Below, piece by piece: positions 8,011 through 16,400 of a stretch of 50,161 nt of DNA (position 1 is its first letter; every line of letters begins with the position of its first letter). This DNA is from an uncultured Propionimicrobium sp. (GTDB lineage: Bacteria; Actinomycetota; Actinomycetes; Propionibacteriales; Propionibacteriaceae), in contig CAMIGX010000013.1 in NCBI GenBank assembly GCA_946221385.1, forward strand, positions 1-50,161. Direction: 5' to 3'. Both the position numbers and the translations under genes were made by a program. Under the pieces are notes generated by a model. That model saw only the letters and a list, made by a program, of their open reading frames with translations. It had not been told where the DNA came from and made no database searches.

Positions 8011-10354
8011 GGTCGATAGTCACCAGCCGCTGCGTCGGCCTGGTCAACGCGACATAGAGCACGCGCACCCCACCGGGAGCCTGCTCGACGATGTCGTCCG
8101 GCGACAAGACCACGACCGCGTCAAATTCCAGACCTTTGGCTTGCAAATCAGTGATGACGGTCAGCCGATCACGCAACTGCGCGGGCAAATCGAGGCTTTC
8201 GATTAACTCGAAGGTCCTTGGCTGGGCTGCTGTCGCGGTGATGACAGCCAAACTGCCTTCGACTTGATCAGCCAGTTCGCTCAACTCTTGACGCAGCACC
8301 ACCGGCAGATCGGCGGGGGTCGTCGTCAACAACTTCGGCTGTACTCCGGTCTCACGCACTGGCGTCGGCAGATCAGCGGCCGGATAGGCGTGCTTGATGA
8401 CCTGACCTGCCAGCTGCATGACCTCGGCTGGCGAACGATAGTTAGTCGTCAACTTGAAATTGCGCTGCGGTGCTCGGCCGATCAAATCCCGGATCGCGCG
8501 CTCAATTTCTTGGCTATATGAATACGAGCTTTGCGCCGGATCGCCGACCAATGTCCAAGATGCCTGCGGGCCCCGTCGCCGCAGCATCCGCCACTGCATC
8601 GGGGTGACATCTTGGGCTTCGTCGACCAACACGTGAGCGTAGGTGTCGATCGGTTCGTCCTCGTCGATCTCGCGGTTGGTGGCCAGCCGATCTGCGGTCG
8701 TCACGATCTCTTCGACTTGCGCGCCGGCTTCCAAGAACAGCAGCGGATCTTCGGCGTGTTCAGCGGGAACGGGGCCGATCATCGCGGCGAGCTCGTCCAA
8801 CAGCGCGATGTCAGAGATGCTCCACTGCGGTCTGGGACGGCCATTGCCCGGTTGATAGCCCCGAGCGTGCGCCAAAGACGAAGCCAAGACCTCTTGCTCA
8901 TCAGCGTCGATCTGACCATGTCCGAATTTGCGTGCCGCTTCCGGATCAGCCAGCCGAGCTAAGACCTGCTCGGCGCTCAACATCGGCCACCAGGCGTTGA
9001 CGAAGAGTTCATAGCTGGGCTGACCGGAGACGATGTCATCAAATAGCTCACGGTCAAGGTCCAAAGTGGCGGCAATTTCGGGACTCAGTTTGGCCCATAG
9101 CGCATCGCGCAGCGCGGCTTCAGCATTGGCACGGGCTTGGTTGACGCGCTGCCGAGCTAGCACGTCTTTGCGGATGCGGCTCAACTCGGGGGCTTCGAGG
9201 GTCAAAATTTCGCCCTTGACGCTGACCCGCAGCCGCTGGGCGGCAGGGCCATCTAACAGTGGTTCTTGGACGGCGCGGCGTAGCACGGGCAGCATCCGCA
9301 AGCTGCCCTTCAAGGTCGCGGCGGCTGCCTCATCGGTGCGCGTGACGCTGAAGCCAAGCACGTCACCGGCCAGTTGGCCCATGGCGCGCAGGGTGACCGA
9401 ATTCTCGCCCAATCCGGGAAGCACCCGTTCGATATAGCTCATGAACAGATCCGACGGGCCGACCACCAGGACGCCGCCTTGCTCGAGGCGTTTGCGGTGG
9501 GTGTAGAGCAAATATGCCGCCCGGTGCAGCGCGACCACGGTCTTGCCAGTGCCGGGTCCGCCGGAGATGATCGTGACGCCCTGGTAGGGGGCGCGAATCG
9601 CTTCATCTTGTTCGGCTTGGATCGTCGCGACGATGTCACGCATGCGTGGACCACGAGCTCGTTTCAGCGACGCCAGCAGCGCGCCTTCGCCGACGACGGG
9701 CAGTTGAGAATCTGCGTCTTGGTCGAGCAATTCATCCTCGATGCCGACCACTGTCGACTGCTTGCAGCGCAACACTCGGCGACGGATGACACCCATCGGA
9801 TTGGTCGCGGTAGCGCGATAGAAGGGTTCAGCAGCAGGCGCGCGCCAGTCGATGACTAAGGGTTCATAGTCTTGGTCGCGAACGCCGATCCGGCCGATAT
9901 GGCGCAGGTCATCGTCCAATAGGTCAAGGCGACCAAAGACCAAGCCATCGTGTTCGGCATCCAAGACTGCCAAGCGGCGGGCTGCTTGATAGGCGAATGC
10001 GTCACGTTCGAACATCGCCGTGCCATCTTCTTCGCGCACCCAATCGGATCGATCAGTGCGGAATTTCGCCTGCGACTCGGCCTCGATCGAACGCGCGGAT
10101 TCGGTCGCTACTGCTAGCTGGTCGTATACCTTGTCGACATGCGCCTGCTCGATAGCTAGCTGCTCGGCATAGATCTCATTTTGGCTGGCCGCCTGGGGCT
10201 CGGCAGCAGTCGCTGCGCTAGCTTCTAGCCGCTGTGCTATCGCTTCGTCGTTCTCGGGCTTACCGCTGGTTGGCTGAGCGGCATGCGAGTGCGGCGAAGC
10301 GGAATTCAATAGCTCAGAACGTGACGGATCTGAATTCGGCAGGGCAGCAGTCAA
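7946..10354 (-). CDS. HelD-like UvrD/Rep-superfamily ATPase
   Basis: An 802-residue superfamily 1 helicase-like ATPase. After a polar N-terminal tail comes a predicted coiled coil (about 57-95), as in the secondary-channel arm of HelD. The Walker A GGPGTGKT is at 265-272 and is followed by VVALHRAAYLLY. Later motifs are LVDEAQDVTPMQW (Walker B), GDPAQSSYSYSQE, TTNYRSPAEV and VLYVALTRPTQRLV. HelD-family proteins bind RNA polymerase and release stalled or post-termination complexes; some actinobacterial members (HelR) protect against rifampicin. Which subclass this is needs a phylogeny. The start is TTG with AGAGGA about 8 nt upstream. Its end overlaps metF convergently. Confidence 0.85.
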   Translation of the reverse strand: MTAALPNSDPSRSELLNSASPHSHAAQPTSGKPENDEAIAQRLEASAATAAEPQAASQNEIYAEQLAIEQAHVDKVYDQLAVATESARSIEAESQAKFRTDRSDWVREEDGTAMFERDAFAYQAARRLAVLDAEHDGLVFGRLDLLDDDLRHIGRIGVRDQDYEPLVIDWRAPAAEPFYRATATNPMGVIRRRVLRCKQSTVVGIEDELLDQDADSQLPVVGEGALLASLKRARGPRMRDIVATIQAEQDEAIRAPYQGVTIISGGPGTGKTVVALHRAAYLLYTHRKRLEQGGVLVVGPSDLFMSYIERVLPGLGENSVTLRAMGQLAGDVLGFSVTRTDEAAAATLKGSLRMLPVLRRAVQEPLLDGPAAQRLRVSVKGEILTLEAPELSRIRKDVLARQRVNQARANAEAALRDALWAKLSPEIAATLDLDRELFDDIVSGQPSYELFVNAWWPMLSAEQVLARLADPEAARKFGHGQIDADEQEVLASSLAHARGYQPGNGRPRPQWSISDIALLDELAAMIGPVPAEHAEDPLLFLEAGAQVEEIVTTADRLATNREIDEDEPIDTYAHVLVDEAQDVTPMQWRMLRRRGPQASWTLVGDPAQSSYSYSQEIERAIRDLIGRAPQRNFKLTTNYRSPAEVMQLAGQVIKHAYPAADLPTPVRETGVQPKLLTTTPADLPVVLRQELSELADQVEGSLAVITATAAQPRTFELIESLDLPAQLRDRLTVITDLQAKGLEFDAVVVLSPDDIVEQAPGGVRVLYVALTRPTQRLVTIDLSSPMPGAWRESLASRPSDFE

Positions 10355-10416
10355 CGGGTCGTCCTCTTAGGTCAGGCTGACGTCCCAGTTTACGGCCATT
10401 TTCGGGATTGAAAAAG

Positions 10417-10447
10417 AATCGGGCTGACGATTGCCGTCAACCCGATT
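10417..10447 (-). terminator. Intrinsic terminator of the LGFP gene
   Basis: On the minus strand a 13-bp stem with one mismatch (AATCGGGTTGACG paired with CGTCAGCCCGATT) and a 5-nt loop is followed by CTTTTT. It starts 24 nt after the stop codon of the glucosaminidase/LGFP gene, the expected place for factor-independent termination. Confidence 0.8.
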
Positions 10448-10470
10448 GTTTACTATTTCAAGCTGCTAGT

Positions 10471-12714
10471 TCAGCGCTGCGAAAGAGTCGCGCTCACAGC
10501 CGCAGTCGCGTTGGGAGTCGCACTGGCATTCGCAGTGGACACGACGACCGAAGGCATCGGCGGCGGAACCGCACCTGATTCGACCTCAACGTCAGCGGGC
10601 GGCTGGGTCGGCTTGCTGGACGGCTTCGGCTCGACCGGGCGGGGCACCTGAGTTGAAATCGCGCCGCTCGCCGCATGGTAGTACAGCGGACCGTTGACGA
10701 ACTGCTGCACCGAACCACCAGGGATCTGCTGTTCCGCGCCAGTGGGCAAGCCCATTTGACGCACACCGCCGTTGTAGAACAAGCCGGTGCGCATGCCCCA
10801 GCCGACCAGATGGCAGCCGGTCTCGGTGCTCCAATAAATGTCAGCGTCAGAGAAGCTCTGCACGACCCCGCCAGGCAGTGACTTTTCGTCGCTCGTCGGC
10901 AGGCCAATATTCACTTGCCGATACTGTTCGCGAATTCCGCCAGTGACGACGAATACCTTGCTCAGTTCGGTATTCCAGTAGAAATCGGCATTAGTGAATC
11001 GCTGCACTGAACCGCCAGGAATTGCTTCTTCGGGGCCGAGTGGAGCGCCGACTTGTTCAGCGCCAATTTCGCGATAGCGATATAGGAAAGCATTGGTGAT
11101 CTTGATCGGGCCATCAGCGGTCCAGAAAACCTCGGCATTGGTGAAAGCTTGCTTTGAAACCCCAGCAATGATTTGCTCGTCACTTAATGGCCAGCCGATG
11201 CCCGAAACGCCACCTTCCCAGTGATGCACGAAACGCATGCCGTCGCGCACGACTGCGGCGTTATTGTCATGCCAGTAAATATCGCCTTGCACGAAATTTT
11301 GCACGGCGCCATCTTCTAGCGCTTTTTCTTCGCTGGTCGGCAGACCCAATTTATCCTGCGCGCCGAGGTCGCGATATTTACCATTCATGCCATTAGCGAC
11401 GCCGAAAGTACCCTGCTCAGGATTCCAATAAATATTGCCATTCTGGAATTCTTGAGTGGCGCCGCCAGCGACGTCATGTTCGTTTTCCTTCGGCAAACCA
11501 AGCCAAGGCCCAGCATTGACGTCACGATGCCGGGTGACGATAGCGCCGGATACTTTGACGACATTATCGCTGATGCAATACGCGTCTCCTGCCTCAGCTC
11601 GTTGTCGGGCGACTCCAGAGATCAGTTCAGGGTTACCAATGGCCTTGCCAAGCCCAGCTTCGGCCACTGGGCGGCAATTCCATTTCGCGGTCCCAGATGC
11701 GGTCAATAGCGGATTTGCCAGGGCAGCAGCGCCGGACAAGACAGAAGTTCGGCCAGATTGATCTTCGAAAATTCGGCCGCGTTCAAAGTTTTGATTCCAG
11801 CCGCCGTCAACACGGAAACGTTCACTCGTCGGATAGCCCAATGAATTACGGACGTTGGAATCAAGTCGATATGCATTCCAGATCTTGCCGAAAATGGCGT
11901 GCGATCCGTAGACCGGATGCCAGGCGACAATTCCGGAGTTGAAAGCGACCATGCGAGCGCCGCCGATGGGGCCGTCCATTTCTGCGCTACGTGGATTGCC
12001 TAGCGCGGCGCGATCCTCGGGGGACATGGCGCGCCAATGTTCACCAATGCCAGCATCGACGCTGGCGGGGCCGATCTTGTAATTCAAATTATCGAAACGG
12101 CGAAGATTATTGGCATTAATGATGTTAATGATTTTTTGCGCATATGACGGATCAGTGGCATACCCGGCACGGTGAATAGCGCGCGCGAAATCATCGGCAT
12201 TATTGGTCTGAAAAGCCGGCGCATAGCGGCTGTTATTACGCAAGAAGTGGCCATGATCCATGAATGAATCGCTGACCTTCGAATATGTCCGAAAAGGCGC
12301 GACGACCGTCACTGAGACGCCATTGAAGACCTCCCAGGTGGACATATTGATGCAGCCATCTTGATATGGGCTAGGCGTAGCGCTGCATTTGACGCCGAAA
12401 TATGCTTGGCCGTATTTCGAGAGCGCAGATTCGCCCCAGCCGGATTCCAAAATTGCCTGCGCGATAGCGACCGAGGCGGGCACTCCGAACTGACGTTGGC
12501 CTTCTTGGGCCATCGGGGCGACGCCAGCGATGAAAGCTTCTACTCGATCGGCTGCGTGCGCGATTGGCGGAGCGATGAAGCAGCTTCCGGTCAACGCCAT
12601 CGCCAGTAGGGCAGCGCTGCTGGCTGCGATTTTCTTGCCGCGAGGCTGCTGCTCACTCGAGCGGGTGCCGTTGATCGGCTGGTCGGCGGTCTGGGAGATT
12701 TTCGACGTGGCCAA
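10471..12714 (-). CDS. Secreted glucosaminidase with LGFP repeats
   Basis: A 747-residue exported wall protein. Residues 27-54 form a signal peptide (basic RGKK, hydrophobic core, likely cleavage after AHA at 54). The glucosaminidase/FlgJ-like domain (about 58-210) has the catalytic glutamate E90 in AILESGWGES, and later GYATDPSYA. About 230-680 carries at least seven LGFP-type repeats (for example SLGYPTSE, WLGLPKEN, KLGLPTSE, NIGLPTSDE, QMGLPTGAE), each followed by a G-x-x-Q-x-F-x-x-x-x-x-Y/F-W pattern. The tail (about 690-747) is Pro/Ser/Ala-rich. LGFP modules are thought to anchor proteins to the actinobacterial wall, so this is probably a peptidoglycan-trimming autolysin. Start TTG with GGGGGA upstream. 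By eye its codons are more AT-rich than its neighbours. Confidence 0.88.
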   Translation of the reverse strand: MATSKISQTADQPINGTRSSEQQPRGKKIAASSAALLAMALTGSCFIAPPIAHAADRVEAFIAGVAPMAQEGQRQFGVPASVAIAQAILESGWGESALSKYGQAYFGVKCSATPSPYQDGCINMSTWEVFNGVSVTVVAPFRTYSKVSDSFMDHGHFLRNNSRYAPAFQTNNADDFARAIHRAGYATDPSYAQKIINIINANNLRRFDNLNYKIGPASVDAGIGEHWRAMSPEDRAALGNPRSAEMDGPIGGARMVAFNSGIVAWHPVYGSHAIFGKIWNAYRLDSNVRNSLGYPTSERFRVDGGWNQNFERGRIFEDQSGRTSVLSGAAALANPLLTASGTAKWNCRPVAEAGLGKAIGNPELISGVARQRAEAGDAYCISDNVVKVSGAIVTRHRDVNAGPWLGLPKENEHDVAGGATQEFQNGNIYWNPEQGTFGVANGMNGKYRDLGAQDKLGLPTSEEKALEDGAVQNFVQGDIYWHDNNAAVVRDGMRFVHHWEGGVSGIGWPLSDEQIIAGVSKQAFTNAEVFWTADGPIKITNAFLYRYREIGAEQVGAPLGPEEAIPGGSVQRFTNADFYWNTELSKVFVVTGGIREQYRQVNIGLPTSDEKSLPGGVVQSFSDADIYWSTETGCHLVGWGMRTGLFYNGGVRQMGLPTGAEQQIPGGSVQQFVNGPLYYHAASGAISTQVPRPVEPKPSSKPTQPPADVEVESGAVPPPMPSVVVSTANASATPNATAAVSATLSQR

Positions 12715-12978
12715 TTCGTCCCCCGTGTTGCATCAATTTCGGTCAGGTCGGGTGCGGGCTCGATCAGGTTGGTGCGGCTCGGGCTCGCTAGACGTCCGCG
12801 CGTCGAGCTCGGCGTCTGGGTGCATATTGCGTAGTCGGCCGGCTGGCGGCCACTTGACCCTCGAGTGCCGCTCGAGTCTTCAGGCGTAAATCCGGGCTCA
12901 GCAGAGTTAAAGCTGCAAGTTGAGGTAGAGACTTTTCGCGCTAGCTGTTGAGTCAGCTGCGGCGAAAATTTGGGGGAC

Positions 12979-13009
12979 TTGATTTTTTGTCGGCAGCACC
13001 TCTTATAGT
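12979..13009 (+). promoter_or_regulatory. Candidate promoter of DUF6504-dnaE2-dinB
   Basis: TATAGT at 13004-13009 is a good -10. TTGATT at 12979-12984 is a possible -35, with a long spacer of 19 nt. Transcription would start near 13016, immediately before the LexA box, so bound LexA would block initiation. Confidence 0.5.
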
Positions 13010-13017
13010 TCTCAATG

Positions 13018-13033
13018 TCGAACAAATGTTCGA
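13018..13033. promoter_or_regulatory. LexA operator (SOS box)
   Basis: TCGAACAAATGTTCGA fits the actinobacterial/Bacillus-type LexA consensus CGAAC-N4-GTTCG, with perfectly complementary 6-bp half sites. It sits just downstream of the candidate -10 and 88 nt before the DUF6504 start codon. The operon should therefore be repressed by LexA and induced by DNA damage. Confidence 0.9.
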
Positions 13034-13121
13034 ATAATCCCTTATCTGATTGGCCGGATGGGTCTGTCTGGGGGAATGAGAACGGTCAAGCCGTTGACGG
13101 ACGGCTGATTGGAGGAGCGGG

Positions 13122-13475
13122 ATGCGCACCTATGCAGAGCCGATAATGGTTCGGTTAGCTGAGCCAGACGACGATTGGCAACGCCTGGCTGGGTTGGCTG
13201 ATCGGCCAGCAGTTGGCGAACAGTCGGCACAATCAGGTGATTCGGCGACGGGCTGGTCTGGAGCTAGCCCGGCGCAATTCATTTGGCGAAAGCGCTTGTG
13301 GCGGGTATTGCGAGTGCAACGCTGCTGGTCCCAAGCCGAAGCCTGGTGGGATCGACAGCCGGTGGAGCGGCGGGTGTGGCTGGTAGAAGCAGCCTGCAAT
13401 GTCGATCAGCAGCCGGGGGTCTATACCTTGGCAAATGCTGGCGAAAGCTGGTGGCTACAGGCGGCGTGGGATTGA
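13122..13475 (+). CDS. DUF6504 family protein
   Basis: A 117-residue protein resembling the DUF6504 family, short actinobacterial proteins often found beside dnaE2/imuB or dinB. The recognisable core is the block PAQFIWRKRLWRVLRV (about residues 50-65), then W-W-D and VWLVEA, and a final GESWWLQAAWD. The function is unknown; the position as first gene of a LexA-controlled operon implies a role with translesion polymerases. The strong GGAGGAG ribosome site ends 5 nt before the ATG. Its stop codon is only 2 nt from the dnaE2 start, so the two are probably translationally coupled. Confidence 0.75.
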   Translation: MRTYAEPIMVRLAEPDDDWQRLAGLADRPAVGEQSAQSGDSATGWSGASPAQFIWRKRLWRVLRVQRCWSQAEAWWDRQPVERRVWLVEAACNVDQQPGVYTLANAGESWWLQAAWD

Positions 13476-13477
13476 CG

Positions 13478-16400
13478 ATGAACGATTTCACGCATCTGCG
13501 GGTGGCTTCGGCCTATTCAATGAAATACGGCGCGGCTCAACCCAGCGAGCTAGTCGCCGCTGCCGCTGAACTCGGCATGTCCAGCTTGGCATTGACTGAT
13601 CGAGATGGTCTTTATGGCGCCATCCGCTTCACCAAGGCCTGTCTGCGGCATGGCTTGCAGCCGATCATCGGGGTCGACCTCGCCGTCGATTTCAGCCCAG
13701 GTCATCGATTGACCAAGATCGGCAAAGCTCCGACAGCAGCCAAGGGTGGCAATAGCGACGAGCTGTGGCGCGCCCAACATTCCGGTCAAGACAGTTGTCT
13801 TGGATTGCCTCGGGTGGTCGTCTTAGCTCGTCCCGGGGGTGGCTGGGGAGCGCTTTGCCAGCTCGTCAGCGCGGTGCAATTGGCTGGCCAGCGCGGCGAA
13901 CCGATAGCCAGCATCGACCAAATCGCTCGCTTCACTGCCGGCGGCAAATTAGTCGTCTTACTCGGCGCGGATAGCGAATTTGGCATGGCGGTCGCCGATC
14001 GTCGCGAAGATCTAGCGCTGATCGAACTAGCACGTTGGCGGACACTGCTCGATCCGGGGCAGTTATTCGTCGCTTGCTGTGACCATGGCGTGGTCGAGCA
14101 TTCCGGTAGCGGCTGGTCACCGACTTCGACGGCGCACGCTGCCGGCATGCTGCGACTGGCTGATCAACAAGGCGTGCCGGCAGTGCTTACTAATCAGGTA
14201 CGCATGGCGAATCCGTCGCAGGCAGAGCTATGCGACGTCTTAGACGCCACCCGACGGCTGTTGCCGCTAGGACGACGCAGCCTAGACCGTCGTAATGGGG
14301 CTGCCTGGCTGAAATCAGCTGCTCAGATGGGGCGTGTCGCGGACGCTATCGCGCAGCGCGTCGGTGGTCCAGATGCGCATGGTCGAGCGATCAAATTGCT
14401 CGACGACACCGCGCAGCTAGCTAGTTCTTGCGTGTTGGATCCGGCTGCTGACGTCGGTTTGGGGCAGCTGCATTTGCCGGAGGCTAGTCGTTTCGGAGCT
14501 AGCCAAGGCGAGCTTTCAGCCTTGCTGCGGGCACGCTGCGAGGGAGCTGTGAACGCTCGCTATGGGCGTGCCGAACAGGCAGTCTTGGGTCGCTTGGACG
14601 AAGAATTGGCCGTCATCTGCGAACTCGGTTTTGAAGCCTATTTCCTGACCGTGGCTGAGGTCGTCGAAATGATCCGCGACATGGGCATACGTTGCGCAGC
14701 TAGAGGTTCTGGAGCAGGCAGTTTGGTTAATTATCTGCTGGGCATTTCTGGGGTCGAGCCGCTGTCGCATGGGCTGATCATGGAAAGGTTCTTATCGCCG
14801 CTACGTCAAGCGCTGCCTGATATCGATTTAGACGTCGAATCCGCGCGGCGAACCGAGATTTATACCCAAATATTGGCCAATTTCGGCGCAGAACGCGTCG
14901 CCTGCATGGCGATGATCGATACCTATCGGGTGCGGCACGCGGTGCGTGACGTCGGGGCTGCGCTGAGTCTGCCGCCGGCAGAAATTGATGCGATTGCTAA
15001 AGCTTTTCCGCATATTCGTGCCCGCGACGCCCGGGCTGCGCTGCGTGATCTGCCAGAGCTGCGCAATTTGGGGCTAGCTGAGCCTAGATTTGAGCAATTT
15101 TTCCAACTGGTCGAAGCGCTGGACGGATTGCCCAGACATGTCTCCTTGCATCCTTGTGGGGTATTGCTCTCAGACGCGACGCTAGGTCAGCGCACGCCGC
15201 TGGAGGCGAGTTTGGCCGGCTTTCCAATGAGTCAATTCGACAAAGACGATGTCGAAGATCTCGGCTTGTTGAAATTAGACATCTTAGGCATTCGGATGCA
15301 GTCGGCGATGGCCCATTGTCTGACCGAGATCGACCGTACTGAAGGCCAGGCCGAGGTGCCAGATATTGACCAATTAGCGCCCTTCGATGATCAGCCGACC
15401 TATGCCATGATCCAGCACGCTCAGACGCTGGGTTGCTTCCAAATCGAATCTCCAGGTCAACGTGAACTAGTCGGAAAATTCGGGCCGCAGACTTTCGAAG
15501 ATCTGATCATCGACATTTCGATGTTCAGGCCCGGCCCGATCAATACCGACATGGTCGTGCCCTTCTTGAATGCTCGGCAGGGCTGGACTAGACCGCGCTA
15601 TCTACACCCGGATTTCGAGCCGATCCTGGCTGAAACCGAAGGCATCGTCGTCTTCCATGAACAGGTCATCAAATTGATCGCCGCGGTCACCGGCTGTTCG
15701 TTGGCTCGTGCTGACGAAGCCCGCCGAGCATTGGGCGATTGGGACGGCCAGCAGGAGACAAAACAGTGGCTGGTGCCACAGGCGCTAGCCCGCGGCTATT
15801 CAGCAAAGCTCGTCGAGCGGGTCTGGGAGGTGCTGGCGGGTTTCGCGTCGTTTGGATTTTGTAAGGCGCACGCTGCAGCATTCGCGCTACCGACCTACCA
15901 ATCAGCTTGGTTGAAACGCCATTGGCCGGCGCATTTCCTAGCTGGCATCTTGACCCACGATCCGGGCATGTATCCCAAGCGATTGTTGCTGGAAGAGGCT
16001 CGACGAATGGGGATCGCGATTTTAGGAATGGACGTCAACCGTTGCGGCGCGGAATATCGCGTCGAACGGATTACGCCGCCAGCCCCCGTCGAGCCGCTAG
16101 CTAGTGGCCTGCCAGATGGCAGCCAATGGGGCATCAGAATGGCGCTATCAGAGGTCAAGGGAATAGCCGAGAATGACATCAAACGCATCGCTGCTGGTCA
16201 GCCATATTTCTCGCTCACCGATTTTTGGACGCGCGCTGCAGTGCCAGCGCCGAGCGTGGAAAACCTGATCCGAGTGGGAGCTTTTGACGCCATGTACGGC
16301 ATCGCAGCTGGCCAGTTTGTTGGTCAAAAAAACAATCAGGTGACCAGACGAGATTTGCTGTTGACGGTGCAGGACCTGCTGCGTCGGGACCGCGTCGACA

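Larger units (their letters stand above)
12715..13121. other. Divergent intergenic region upstream of SOS operon
   Basis: This 407-nt gap separates the minus-strand LGFP gene from the plus-strand DUF6504-dnaE2-dinB operon. The right part holds the LexA box and the promoter listed separately. I see no gene and no clear promoter for the LGFP gene in the left part. Open frames here lack coding character. Confidence 0.6.

Noticed and set aside
12591..13025. 144-codon minus-strand frame across the LexA region
   Set aside because: It overlaps the LGFP gene start and the LexA box, has no homology pattern and reads as random translation.
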